Assembly (NCBI GenBank): GCA_039414355.1
Contig: JBCDJN010000008.1
Coordinates: 13,859 to 77,858 of the forward strand
Reading direction: 5' to 3'
Source: JBCCQL01 sp039414355
GTDB lineage: Bacteria > Planctomycetota > Planctomycetia > Pirellulales > Lacipirellulaceae
DNA: 64,000 bases
Part shown: positions 1 to 8,179 of the stretch, piece by piece
How the letters are laid out: every line of letters begins with the position of its first letter
Position numbering within the stretch: position 1 is the first letter of the stretch
The notes under the pieces: model-generated
Told to the model about the DNA's origin: nothing
Database searches by the model: none
The model's input: only the letters and a program-made list of their open reading frames with translations
Made by a program: the position numbers and the translations under genes

Positions 1-207
1 GTAGTAACGGTCCCACTCCGCGGCGCGGCCGTCGCCGGTTGCCAGGCACCAGGAGCCCGTAAGCCCGCCGAGCTGCGGGGCGGCTTCGAGCAGCGTCACC
101 CGCTGCCCATGCTGCGACAGCCGGTAAGCGAGCGCGAGCCCGAGCATTCCGCCGCCGACGACGGCCCAGTGGTTGGCGCTCACGGCGTGTTCTCGTGCTT
201 CAGACAT
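1..207 (-). CDS. FAD/NAD(P)-dependent oxidoreductase, N-terminal fragment cut by the window edge
   Basis: The 69 visible codons begin ATG at 207 and run off the window with no stop. They encode a dinucleotide-binding Rossmann fold: AVVGGGMLGLALAYRL matches the GxGxxG fingerprint, followed by VTLLEA, the acidic end of the second strand, then a GG-L turn. This is typical of protoporphyrinogen-oxidase-like or UDP-galactopyranose-mutase-like flavoproteins. An in-frame GTG at 183 is an alternative start. It is the last visible gene of the exopolysaccharide locus, 112 bp after a GT2 gene, so a role in sugar or lipid-carrier modification is inferred. The catalytic domain lies outside the window, so the substrate cannot be judged. 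Confidence 0.75.
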   Translation of the reverse strand, partial: MSEAREHAVSANHWAVVGGGMLGLALAYRLSQHGQRVTLLEAAPQLGGLTGSWCLATGDGRAAEWDRYY

Positions 208-233
208 AGCGGCAGGAAGTAGAGGCAAGGCGC

Positions 234-311
234 GGGGAGCCGGGGAGCTAGGAGCACGGATAGAGCGAGAATCGTTCCTGCCCGCTCCTTGCTCCCTGCT
301 CCCTGCTCCCC
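234..311. repeat. Inverted heptamer array A (GCTCCCT-type)
   Basis: The left arm has GGGGAGC, CGGGGAGC and TAGGAGC in a row (234-255). The right arm has four consecutive 7-mers GCTCCTT, GCTCCCT, GCTCCCT, GCTCCCC (284-311). The arms are reverse complements and can form a long hairpin. The right arm begins about 9 bp past the stop codon of the minus-strand GT2 gene, so in the transcript it sits immediately 3' of that gene. It shares its architecture with the elements at 2121-2250 and 49292-49387. Confidence 0.75.
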
Positions 312-319
312 GCTAACCG

Positions 320-1174
320 TTAGCCGCCAACGCGGCGGCGGAAGATGAGCGACAGCGTTTGCCAAACCGTCTTGGCGACCTTCATCTTGCTCGCGCCGCC
401 CTTGCGGTCGTAGCGGAGGATCATCGGAGCCTCGGCCATCACCAGGCCGCGGCCGCGGAGCTTCAGCAGCACATCGACCATGCAGGAGAACCCCTTCTCG
501 GTGACGAATCGGTCGCCGTACTCCGCCAGCGCGTCGTGCAGCACGCCGGCGCGGTACGCCCGGTAGCCGCAGGTGTAGTCTCGCACGCCGCGGATGGGGA
601 GCATCACGGTGAACAGTGCGCGGGCGCCAACGCTCATCCAGTTCCGCAAGAGCGGCACGCCCACTACGCGGCTGCCGGACTGGAAGCGCGAGGCGATGAC
701 CACGTCGCACCCTTCGCCGAGCATGGCGAGCATCCGTGGCATGAGCCCCGGCGGGTGCGTGTTGTCGGCGTCCATGGTGAAGATGACATCGCCGCGGCGG
801 CTCTTGCCGACGGCGGTCTCCAGGCCGGTCCGCAGCGCCGCGGCGAGGCCGCTGTTCTGCTCGTGTTCGACGAGCGTGACCGGCAGGCGGAACGAGGCCT
901 GGCTCGCCACGCGGCTAGTGCCGTCTGAGCTGCCGTCGTCGACGACGATCACCTCAAACGGCCGGCCGAGCCCGGCCATCGCCACACCGATGCTATCGAG
1001 CAGCGGGCCGAGCGACTCTTCTTCATTGTACGCCGGCAGGACGATGAGCAGCCGGGCCTGCGCCGCCTGGTAAAGGTCGGCGGCCACCTCGGCCGGAATG
1101 GCGTGCACGGCCGAATCGTCAACCGCTTCGGCGGCGTTGGCGGGGGACGTGAGCGGGGGAATTGCTGAGTTCAT
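320..1174 (-). CDS. Glycosyltransferase family 2, dolichol-phosphate-mannose-synthase-like
   Basis: This 284-residue protein probably transfers a hexose from a nucleotide sugar to a polyprenyl-phosphate or growing glycan at the cytoplasmic face of the membrane. After a 40-residue leader it shows the GT-A core: LLIVLPAYNEEESL, then VIVVDDGSSDGT (first aspartate motif), then FTMDADNTHPP (DxD-like metal site), and a DYTCGYRAYR segment typical of DPM1-like enzymes. There is no C-terminal transmembrane pair, so it belongs to the soluble subgroup. Start is ATG at 1174. It follows the WecG-like gene by about 120 bp and precedes the FAD oxidoreductase. The exact acceptor is unknown. Confidence 0.88.
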   Translation of the reverse strand: MNSAIPPLTSPANAAEAVDDSAVHAIPAEVAADLYQAAQARLLIVLPAYNEEESLGPLLDSIGVAMAGLGRPFEVIVVDDGSSDGTSRVASQASFRLPVTLVEHEQNSGLAAALRTGLETAVGKSRRGDVIFTMDADNTHPPGLMPRMLAMLGEGCDVVIASRFQSGSRVVGVPLLRNWMSVGARALFTVMLPIRGVRDYTCGYRAYRAGVLHDALAEYGDRFVTEKGFSCMVDVLLKLRGRGLVMAEAPMILRYDRKGGASKMKVAKTVWQTLSLIFRRRVGG

Positions 1175-1296
1175 AGCGCCATATCAATGGGAGTGGCCGC
1201 GGTTCTTGCGGCGGTTTGGGCTCGTCGAGGCGTCCCCCAACGTCGCGAGCCGTGATGGGAAGGTCCGTAGTCTTTGCGGGGTTGGTAGCTCGTGGT

Positions 1297-2100
1297 TCAG
1301 CCGTAGCAGACTTCGTGGGTGGGTCGTTCGCCGCCGGCGGGTCGGTTGCGGAGCCCGACCGCCTGCATGCCGAGCAGTGTCAGGTACATCGGGTTGAGCA
1401 TTAAGTAACGCCGCCACAGCCGGCGCGGCTCCTTGCCCAGGCGGTAGAGCCACTCGAGGCCGCGGTCCTGCATCCACTGCGGCGCCTGGCTGAGCTGCTT
1501 GGCGTGGAAGTTGAACGCGGCGCCGACCGCCAGCAACGGCATGCCGAGCGCCTCACGCATCTCGTAGGCGAAGACCTCCTGCCGCGGGCAGCCGAGGCCG
1601 ATGAACGTCATGCGGGCGCCGCTGGCTCGGACTTCGTCAATCATCTCTTGCCGCTCTTCCGGCGTAAGCGTGCGGAACTTCGACGCGCGGGCGCCCGCGA
1701 TGTTGAGCTCCGGGAACTGCTCGCACAGCTTGGCCGAGAGGTCGGCGAGCAACTCCTCGCTGCCGCCGAGCAGGAAGATCGGCGTGCCGGTCGCCGCCGC
1801 TCGCTCGCAGAGCTTGAGCATCAGGTTGGGGCCGTAGACCCGGTCTGGCAGTTTCGCCCGGTGGAGCCAGCCGAGCGCCCAACGCACGGGCTGCCCGTCG
1901 GGGCAGAGCAGGTCGAACTTGTTGAGCCGGTAACGGTGCTCCTCGTCCATGACGCCGGTCATCAGCCCATGCACGGCGAGGGCCGAGACGGTCATCGGCT
2001 CACTGCGCTCGGCGGCCAGCATCACGCGATGCACGGCGGCGTCGTAGTCCACGGCGTCGATGTTGACGCCTAGCACGTTGTGTTTGCCTTGGTCGATCAA
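1297..2100 (-). CDS. WecG/TagA/CpsF-family glycosyltransferase (GT26)
   Basis: Family members add N-acetylmannosamine(-uronate) or a similar sugar to a lipid-linked intermediate on the cytoplasmic membrane surface. The 267-residue protein has the family layout: N-terminal VLGVNIDAVDYDAAVHRV, LLCPDGQPVRWALG, GTPIFLLGG, MTFIGLGCPRQEVF, AVGAAFNFHA and a basic C-terminus with GLEWLYRLGKEPRRLWRRY. These are the hallmark blocks of the fold. The open frame begins at a TTG (2100); GTG at 2079 is an alternative, and neither has a convincing Shine-Dalgarno sequence. The gene lies inside the EPS locus, so a mid-repeat assembly step is inferred. Confidence 0.9.
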   Translation of the reverse strand: MIDQGKHNVLGVNIDAVDYDAAVHRVMLAAERSEPMTVSALAVHGLMTGVMDEEHRYRLNKFDLLCPDGQPVRWALGWLHRAKLPDRVYGPNLMLKLCERAAATGTPIFLLGGSEELLADLSAKLCEQFPELNIAGARASKFRTLTPEERQEMIDEVRASGARMTFIGLGCPRQEVFAYEMREALGMPLLAVGAAFNFHAKQLSQAPQWMQDRGLEWLYRLGKEPRRLWRRYLMLNPMYLTLLGMQAVGLRNRPAGGERPTHEVCYG

Positions 2101-2120
2101 GGGAGTAGCGAGGGGGTCAG

Positions 2121-2250
2121 GTGTCAGGCTTCAGGTGTCAGGCTTCAGGTGTCAGGCTTCGGTGGGTCGGGCTCGGCGGCGGTTCAACAGGCTTCATCAA
2201 GGCGGGGCGTCAGGCCAGAATTCTGAAGCCTGACACCTAACCCCTGATCC
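2121..2250. repeat. Inverted heptamer array B (TCAGGTG/TCAGGCT-type)
   Basis: The 14-bp unit GTGTCAGGCTTCAG, itself two related 7-mers, repeats about 2.9 times at 2121-2160. Its reverse complement CTGAAGCCTGACACC occurs at 2223-2237, followed by degenerate 7-mers (TAACCCC, TGATCCC, TAACTGC) that run into the stop codon of the minus-strand epimerase gene. The arms are separated by about 60 bp that show no coding signal. In the transcript of the minus strand this is the 3' flank of the epimerase gene. Confidence 0.8.
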
Positions 2251-3330
2251 CTAACTGCTCACCACTTCCGCCCAGCGTTCCACGTTCGCGTCGTAGATCT
2301 CTTGCAGGATTTCCGGCACGTCGTACTGCAGGGACCAGTCGGGGTAGTCGGTTTGGAACCGCGTAAGGTCGCCCACCCACCAGATGTGGTCGCCGGCGCG
2401 GTTCTGCTCCTGGTAGGTGTATTCTAATTGCCGGCCGGCGATTTCCTGCCCGATCTCGATGGCTTCAAGCATCGAGCAGTTGCTGTGCCGGCCGCCGCCG
2501 ATGTTGTACACGGCGGAGCAGCGGGGGTTCTTGTAGAACGAGTAGAACGCGCGGATCAGGTCCGCCGAGTGGATGTTGTCGCGGACCTGCTTGCCCTTGT
2601 AGCCGAAAACGGTGTAGGGCGTGCCGGTCACCACACACTTCATCAGGTACGCGAGGAACCCGTGCAGCTTGGCGCCGGAGTGGCTCGGGCCGGTCAGGCA
2701 TCCGCCGCGGAAGCAGACGGTGGGCATGTCGAAGTACCGGCCGTACTCCTGCACCAGGACGTCGGCCGCCACCTTCGAGGCGCCGAAGAGGCTGTGCATG
2801 GCGTGGTCGATGGACATGTCCTCGCGGATGCCATCGGCGTAGGTATGCGACGGGTCGATTTCCCAACGCGTCAACTGCTCCACCAGCGGCAGGCGGTTGG
2901 GCGTGTCGCCGTAGACCTTGTTGGTGGACGTGAAGATGAAGACCGCCTTGGGGCAATTCTGCCGGACCGCCTCAAGCAGATTGAGCGTGCCCTGGGCGTT
3001 GACGCCGAAGTCCACCTTGGGCGCCCGGGCGGCCCAGTCGTGCGAGGGCTGGGCCGCGGTGTGAATCACCAGCTCCACGGCTTCGCCGTACTGCTCGAAC
3101 AGGGCGTCCACCGCCGCGTCGTCGCGGATGTCGATCTCCTTGTGCGTGTACCGGCTGCCGAGCCGCTTTTGGAGCCGCTCGCGGTTCCACTTGGTCGACG
3201 CCTCGGCGCCGAAGAACTGCCGACGCATGTCGTTATCCACGCCGACCACGTCGAAGCCCTCTTCGGCGAAGAAGGCGGACGCCTCGGAGCCGATCAGGCC
3301 CGCCGAACCGGTGATGATCGCTACGCTCAT
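2251..3330 (-). CDS. NAD-dependent epimerase/dehydratase, CDP-paratose 2-epimerase-like SDR
   Basis: The 359-residue extended SDR probably acts on a nucleotide-sugar precursor for the EPS. It has the Rossmann start ITGSAGLIGS, NAQGTLNLLEAVR, the catalytic Thr/Ser block FTSTNKVYGD, and CFRGGCLTGPSHSG with the layout of the CDP-tyvelose/paratose 2-epimerase group. The usual YxxxK is SLFGASK: lysine 186 is present but residue 182 is phenylalanine instead of the catalytic tyrosine. ATG at 3330 is preferred over the longer open frame (to 3372) because AAGAGAGAA lies just upstream on the coding strand. It lies between two EPS transferase genes. Substrate identity is uncertain. Confidence 0.85.
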   Translation of the reverse strand: MSVAIITGSAGLIGSEASAFFAEEGFDVVGVDNDMRRQFFGAEASTKWNRERLQKRLGSRYTHKEIDIRDDAAVDALFEQYGEAVELVIHTAAQPSHDWAARAPKVDFGVNAQGTLNLLEAVRQNCPKAVFIFTSTNKVYGDTPNRLPLVEQLTRWEIDPSHTYADGIREDMSIDHAMHSLFGASKVAADVLVQEYGRYFDMPTVCFRGGCLTGPSHSGAKLHGFLAYLMKCVVTGTPYTVFGYKGKQVRDNIHSADLIRAFYSFYKNPRCSAVYNIGGGRHSNCSMLEAIEIGQEIAGRQLEYTYQEQNRAGDHIWWVGDLTRFQTDYPDWSLQYDVPEILQEIYDANVERWAEVVSS

Positions 3331-3387
3331 GCTGTTCTCTCTTGGTGGTTCTTGAACGTTCCGGGCGCTCACGCCCCCGGCTCGGCT

Positions 3388-4311
3388 TCAGGCGCTTCTC
3401 GGTTTGACGGTTCTTACTAAACGTTCGAGGGTCAGCTCCGGCGAACAGAGCGCGGCCCACGCCATGCGGGCGTAGCCTTTGGCCTTGCGGCCGCCGTACA
3501 TCTCGGCCAACGCCAGGCGGTACTGGCAGCGCGCGTGCAGGTTGATCGACTCCCAGGCCCGCACGGCCAGCGGCCTGGCGTTACGCTCGGCTTCAAACTG
3601 CACGTAGGTGATCTCCGGCTTGCCGGCGTTGCGGCGGCGTGCCAGCTCGCAGGCGTAGTCGATGCTGTTGCGCATCCGCCGCATCCCCTTGCCGTTCAGG
3701 CTGCCGGTGTGCACGCGGTAGTGGTGAAGCACCTCGGGCAGGTTGGCCAGCTTGGCCTGCTCGCCCATCCGCAGCATCATGTCCCACGCGTCTTGCAGGC
3801 GGAGCGACCAGTAGCCGCCCAGGTCCTTGAGCATCTGCGTTCGGAGCATGATGTTCGCGTGGCCCAGGCCGTGGCGGCCCTCGATCATCGCCTTGTAAAT
3901 CGCGTCGTGATCGGTCGGCAGTTGGAGGCTGGGTCCGACGCCCGCGTCGCCCAGCGGCGCCATTTGCGTGCCGACGAGGCCGACCTCCGGACTAGCGTCG
4001 AGGAACGCCACCTGCTTGGCGAAGCGCTCCGGCAGCGAGATGTCGTCCGCGTCTACTCGGGCCAGGTACTCGCCCGTGCAGTTGCCGAGCCCCTGGTTGG
4101 CGGCGGCGGCGGTGCCGCCGTTTTCGCGGTGGATCACCTCGACGCGTTCGTCTTCAAGCGACGCCAGATAGTCTGCCGTACCGTCGGTCGAGCCGTCGTT
4201 AACGATCACGAACTGGAAGTCCGCGAACGTCTGCTCCAGCACGCACTCCACCGACGCCGGCAGGAACGGCATGCCGTTGTAGACGGTCATCAGGACGGAG
4301 AGGCGAGGCAT
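3388..4311 (-). CDS. Glycosyltransferase family 2
   Basis: A 307-residue GT-A enzyme that should add one sugar to the lipid-linked EPS repeat in the cytoplasm. It begins directly with LSVLMTVYNGMPFLPASV and shows VIVNDGSTDGTADYL (nucleotide-binding aspartate motif) and LARVDADDISLPERF (DxD). Downstream, LRLQDAWDMMLRM provides the acidic ED-like base region, with an aspartate where many GT2 enzymes have Glu-Asp. No membrane segment is present. Start ATG at 4311; the leader just before it is occupied by a degenerate 7-mer array. The upstream gene is also a GT2, and the pair probably makes successive linkages. Donor and acceptor cannot be read from sequence. Confidence 0.9.
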   Translation of the reverse strand: MPRLSVLMTVYNGMPFLPASVECVLEQTFADFQFVIVNDGSTDGTADYLASLEDERVEVIHRENGGTAAAANQGLGNCTGEYLARVDADDISLPERFAKQVAFLDASPEVGLVGTQMAPLGDAGVGPSLQLPTDHDAIYKAMIEGRHGLGHANIMLRTQMLKDLGGYWSLRLQDAWDMMLRMGEQAKLANLPEVLHHYRVHTGSLNGKGMRRMRNSIDYACELARRRNAGKPEITYVQFEAERNARPLAVRAWESINLHARCQYRLALAEMYGGRKAKGYARMAWAALCSPELTLERLVRTVKPRSA

Positions 4312-4316
4312 TCGAG

Positions 4317-4344
4317 GTCAGAAGTTAGAGTGCAGAAGTAGGAA
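4317..4344. repeat. Short degenerate heptamer array upstream of a GT2 gene
   Basis: Four consecutive related 7-mers, GTCAGAA, GTTAGAG, TGCAGAA and GTAGGAA, lie immediately before the ATG at 4311 on the minus strand. I do not see a complementary partner array in the remaining spacer up to 4412. It resembles one arm of the inverted heptamer elements elsewhere in the window. Confidence 0.45.
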
Positions 4345-4412
4345 ATATGTGGTCAGTTGGCGGTTTGCTTGCATTGAGCAGGCGACGCTGTTCGCCGGAG
4401 TGGGTTGTCCAA

Positions 4413-5411
4413 CTACTCCGCGGACACAAGCTGCTCACGCCCCTCTCTCAGGCTTAAGGACTCGCCGCCGGCGGCGACATCAACACTGGCGCCACGCATC
4501 AGTTGCCATGCTTGGCTGAGGTAGCCCTGTGTTCGGCTGATCAGGCAGCGGGCCCCGAGAGCGCGTTCCTTGTCGCCCAGCAGCCCGAACGCGGCGTAGC
4601 GCGGCACGTAGTTCAGCATCGCTTGGCAGAACCGCATCGCCACCACCGGCACAAACATCGCCCGCCCAAACTCGTGCATCTCCCGCCGGGCGACGTGCTG
4701 GCCCTTCCGCGTGGCGGTCCATCGCATGTACTGGTCGCTCAGCCGCTTCTCGGGGATCAGGTGGTAGACGATCGAGTCGGGCGTGTACCACGCCTCAACG
4801 CCGGCCGTGCGGATGCGGCGGGCGAGGTCGGCGTCCTCGCCGCCGTCGGTCAAGCCGGTGTTGAACACGCCAACCTCGTCCAGCACGTCGCGGCGGACCA
4901 GCAGGTTGTTGGTCCCCGGGATGTTTTTGCGGCTGTACGGCTGCTCGACGGTCATCCAGAACTTCTCGCCGAGCAGGCTCCGGCACTGCGGCGAGAGCTT
5001 GCGGTCGGTCCCCTCCGGCAGACGCAGCAACACGTTGCCGCCGACGCAACGCACATCTCGTCGCGCAGCGAGGTCGACCAGTTCGATCAGCCAACGCGGG
5101 TGGGCCACTTGATCGTCGTCTTGGAAGCCAATCCACCGGCCGGCCGCCTCTTGGATGCCACGGTTGCGGGCGAAGGCGACGCCGGCCTGGTCCTCGTAGA
5201 AGCCGCGCACCGCCGCCGCGGCGCCCAGATCGGTCTCGGCGATCACTTGGGCGGTGTGGTCGGTCGAGGCGTTGTCGACCACCACAATCTCGTACGTGAA
5301 CCGGCCTTCGGTCTCCAGCTCGGTGAGGCTGGCGAGCGTCTGCCGCAGCATCTCGGCGCGGTTGAACGTGCCAACCACCACGGTGATATCGACCGGTGCG
5401 ATGCCCGTCAT
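4413..5411 (-). CDS. Glycosyltransferase family 2
   Basis: A 332-residue GT2 enzyme: ITVVVGTFNRAEMLRQTL, VVVDNASTDHT, GRWIGFQDDDQVAHPRWL (DDD metal-binding triad), then NNLLVRRDVLDEVGVF and GGEDADLARRIR, the acidic catalytic-base block typical of rhamnosyl/galactosyl-type GT2 proteins. The open frame continues far upstream, but ATG at 5411 is the right start because the GT-A core begins there and it overlaps the upstream O-antigen ligase stop as ATGA (5408-5411), implying translational coupling. The C-terminal about 100 residues are amphipathic and may bind membrane. Its sugar specificity is not predictable. Confidence 0.9.
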   Translation of the reverse strand: MTGIAPVDITVVVGTFNRAEMLRQTLASLTELETEGRFTYEIVVVDNASTDHTAQVIAETDLGAAAAVRGFYEDQAGVAFARNRGIQEAAGRWIGFQDDDQVAHPRWLIELVDLAARRDVRCVGGNVLLRLPEGTDRKLSPQCRSLLGEKFWMTVEQPYSRKNIPGTNNLLVRRDVLDEVGVFNTGLTDGGEDADLARRIRTAGVEAWYTPDSIVYHLIPEKRLSDQYMRWTATRKGQHVARREMHEFGRAMFVPVVAMRFCQAMLNYVPRYAAFGLLGDKERALGARCLISRTQGYLSQAWQLMRGASVDVAAGGESLSLREGREQLVSAE

Positions 5412-6799
5412 GCCACGCCTCCCGCCATCGCCGCACGCGGCTGATCGGCTTCTTCGTACTCCCACGCGTCGGCGGCTTCGGCCTTCTTCGGCCGGTAGAG
5501 CACCAGCGAGGCGAACCCCATTAGCGCGAGCGCCGTGGGATATTTTGGCCGCAGGAAGTGGGCCTCCAGCAGGCCGTTGAGCATGGCGTAGATGATCAGG
5601 CCGAACGCGAATTGGAACGCCGCGTCGCCCGTCGCGTCGAACCGGCTCTTGGCCAGGGCGAGCGTCACCAGCGTGAGCGCCAGGCCGAGCCCCAGGCCGA
5701 CGAACCCCAGTTGCAGCACGGTCTCCAGGTAGATGTTGTGGGCGGACGTCATGGTCCACTTCTGGCTGTCGAGCATTTCCTCCATGACCTTGGGCGTCCA
5801 GAAGCTGTCGTAGCCGTGGCCCTGGATGGGGCGGGTCTCGGCGTAGTGACGCAGCTCCATCCACAACGGCACGCGGCCGGAGAGCGAACCCGCCTTCTCC
5901 GTGCGGCCCAGCAGAGCGGCGCCGGTGAGCTGCCGCTGGTCGCCCGGCTTCATCACATAGAACGTCGTGAGGAGCACGCCCATCACCATCACGCCGGCGC
6001 CGAGGGTCATCGCCCGCACCGTGACCCGCTGCCGCAGCAGCCAAGCCGCGTAGATCGCCAGCAGCGACGCCAGCAGCGCGGTCCGCGAACCGGTGAAGTA
6101 GATCAACGCCACGCCGCTGATCCACACAACGTGGCAGAGCGTGGCGGGGCGGAAGTCGTACGCCAGGCAGAAGGCGGCCAGGCACAGGGCGGTGCAGTAC
6201 GTGGCCTGCACGTTGGGGTGGAGCGTGCCGCTGAAGCGGTAGCCGCTCTGCCAGGGACCGGCGCCGGCCAGCAGGTCGGCCGAGAAGCTCATGAAGATCA
6301 TCGCGACCAGCGAAACGAGGGCGACGCGGACCACTTCGCGCGGCGTGAGGATCCGGCCCAGGCCGAAGCAGCCGATCACGAAGCAGAGCCACGCGATCAG
6401 CCGCCGCAACGCTAGACCCGGGATGGCGGCCCAACCGACACTCAGGCCGGCCCAAACCACCAGCGCAATCAGCAGGCCGAACGCCAGCCGGTGCGGATTC
6501 CACGGCGCCAGCTTGCCAGAGAGGATCGTCACCGCACCCAGCCCGGCGAAAGCCAGCAGCGTGAGCGCGCGGAGCTTGTTGCCCTGCTCGGCGCCAGCCG
6601 TGTTGCGGTCGAGAATCTCTTCTTCGTCCTGCAGCTCGATGCTGGCGCCCGCCTGCGAGAACTCGTGTTCGATGATCACAAACGAAACGAACAGGTAACC
6701 GCTGACCAGCAGGATGCGGATCCACGAGGGGCTCAGCGCCTGGGCCCCGTGTCCCGATGTTGCACCGCTCGTTACTTCGTTCCAAGAGGCTTCACGCAT
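5408..6799 (-). CDS. O-antigen ligase/polymerase-like integral membrane protein
   Basis: A 463-residue polytopic inner-membrane protein with about ten to twelve hydrophobic segments. It has the large soluble loop before the last helices that marks the O-antigen ligase/Wzy superfamily: SLSGRVPLWMELRHYAETR and IQGHGYDSFW, followed by TSAHNIYLETVLQLGFVG, matching the conserved H-N-x-Y/F-L pattern. It would polymerise or ligate the lipid-linked repeat on the periplasmic side. ATG at 6799 is chosen because GGGAGG stands about 6 nt upstream; the start overlaps the flippase stop by 8 bp. Its own stop overlaps the next GT2 start. Whether it acts as polymerase or ligase cannot be decided. Confidence 0.88.
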   Translation of the reverse strand: MREASWNEVTSGATSGHGAQALSPSWIRILLVSGYLFVSFVIIEHEFSQAGASIELQDEEEILDRNTAGAEQGNKLRALTLLAFAGLGAVTILSGKLAPWNPHRLAFGLLIALVVWAGLSVGWAAIPGLALRRLIAWLCFVIGCFGLGRILTPREVVRVALVSLVAMIFMSFSADLLAGAGPWQSGYRFSGTLHPNVQATYCTALCLAAFCLAYDFRPATLCHVVWISGVALIYFTGSRTALLASLLAIYAAWLLRQRVTVRAMTLGAGVMVMGVLLTTFYVMKPGDQRQLTGAALLGRTEKAGSLSGRVPLWMELRHYAETRPIQGHGYDSFWTPKVMEEMLDSQKWTMTSAHNIYLETVLQLGFVGLGLGLALTLVTLALAKSRFDATGDAAFQFAFGLIIYAMLNGLLEAHFLRPKYPTALALMGFASLVLYRPKKAEAADAWEYEEADQPRAAMAGGVA

Positions 6800-8117
6800 G
6801 GCGAACCTCCCGGGCGAGCGCCGTCCACTGCACGGCGAGCGACGCCGAGTTGCCCGCCAGCAGCCCCAGGCCAACGCCCATCGGCCCCAGCAGCCAGACC
6901 AGGCAGACGCCCACGGTGGCGTTGATGGTGAGGCGGAGGATCGCGGTCCAGAACATCAGCTTGCCGCGGCTGCGCGCCACCGAGGCGAACTCGATTGGCA
7001 GGTGCGCCGCGGTGGAGAAGACCCCGAGCGCGAGCGAAAGGATCAACAGCGGATCGACCTGTTCAAAGTCGGCGCCAAACACCAACCGCGCGAAGAGCGG
7101 GCCGAGCGTCACCAGGCCGGCGGTCGCCACCGACCCGCAGAGCACCAGCCAGTAGGTGCCGCGAACAGTGTGGCGCCAGAGCCCGGCCAGGCCGCCTTCG
7201 CCGTACACGTTGGCAGAGCTGGGGCCGAGGTAGTTCGAGACGCCAAGCACCAGCGGGTTGGCGAGTTGGATGATCTGCTGCCCCGCAGCTAACTGGCCGG
7301 TGGCCATCAGCCCGTGCAGGCCCGGCATAAGCCAGCGCATGCCCTGCTCGCCCGCCTGAACGCTCGCCGCGCCGCCGCCGAGCCACTTGGCGAAGGGCCA
7401 CGTCTCGGCGCCGTCGCGCTTCACTTGGGCGAGCGAGATGCTCACCCGCCGCCGGCGGATCGCCAACCAGACGAACCCGGCGAGCGCCGGCGCCGCCACG
7501 GTCAGCAGCGCTGTGGCGCCGGTGAGTTGATCGCTCACCAGCAGCAAGCCGATCGCCGCGAGTTGGATCGCGCACGCCGCGATGTCGAACAGCAGGACCT
7601 CGCCGATGCGGAGCTCGGCCAAGCAGACGCGGCGGACGTGCTCGCGCAGCAGCCAGAACGGCGCCGCGAGGGCGACCGCCGCCAGCACGCCCGGGAAGAA
7701 CGACGCGGGCGACAACCACCAGCAGCCGGCCGCGGCCAGCAGAGCAACCACCGAGCCGATCAGCCCAACCGCTACGGCGAAGAACGTCGCGCTGCCGGTG
7801 AAGGTCGCCTTGGCGGCGTCAGACTTGTGCGGCACGGCCGCGGTGTAGGGGGTCCAGACGAGCGCCTTCGCCACCGAGTGGGCGAGCATCAACCCGCCGA
7901 AGCCCAAGAAGTACAGCCCGAGCTGCTCGCCGCCCGCAAACCGGGCGACGGCGACACTCGCGGCGAAGTTCGTCAGGCTCACCATGCCTTGGTCGAACAG
8001 CACCCAAACCGACCGGGGCGCCATTCGCAACCATTCACCAACTGACGGCCTCGCCACCACGCGTGCAGCGGTCGCGGCAACCGGGGCGATCACGGTGGTG
8101 CTGTCGCTTGGCGGCAT
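6792..8117 (-). CDS. Wzx-like polysaccharide flippase (MOP superfamily)
   Basis: The 441-residue protein has roughly twelve transmembrane segments beginning near residue 45 (FDQGMVSLTNFAASVAVARF), the usual first helix of lipopolysaccharide flippases. It should translocate the undecaprenyl-linked repeat across the inner membrane. The frame is open far upstream (to 8717), but that part is arginine-rich shadow of the kinase-like gene. I chose ATG at 8117; a later ATG about 31 codons in is possible, and no strong Shine-Dalgarno sequence separates them. It follows the kinase-like gene by 62 bp and overlaps the ligase gene, as expected of a Wzx/Wzy-type pathway. Confidence 0.85.
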   Translation of the reverse strand: MPPSDSTTVIAPVAATAARVVARPSVGEWLRMAPRSVWVLFDQGMVSLTNFAASVAVARFAGGEQLGLYFLGFGGLMLAHSVAKALVWTPYTAAVPHKSDAAKATFTGSATFFAVAVGLIGSVVALLAAAGCWWLSPASFFPGVLAAVALAAPFWLLREHVRRVCLAELRIGEVLLFDIAACAIQLAAIGLLLVSDQLTGATALLTVAAPALAGFVWLAIRRRRVSISLAQVKRDGAETWPFAKWLGGGAASVQAGEQGMRWLMPGLHGLMATGQLAAGQQIIQLANPLVLGVSNYLGPSSANVYGEGGLAGLWRHTVRGTYWLVLCGSVATAGLVTLGPLFARLVFGADFEQVDPLLILSLALGVFSTAAHLPIEFASVARSRGKLMFWTAILRLTINATVGVCLVWLLGPMGVGLGLLAGNSASLAVQWTALAREVRHA

Positions 8118-8179
8118 CGCGGCGGGGGCGGGGAACTCTTGGCGGGCAGGAAGCGTTTTGCGTCGCAGGCGGGCGGTGG

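Noticed and set aside
4413..6785. Single 790-residue fusion protein made by reading the GT2 frame upstream over the ligase gene
   Set aside because: The upstream 450 residues are an Arg/Gly/Pro shadow of the O-antigen ligase. The GT2 core starts at 5411 with an ATGA overlap.
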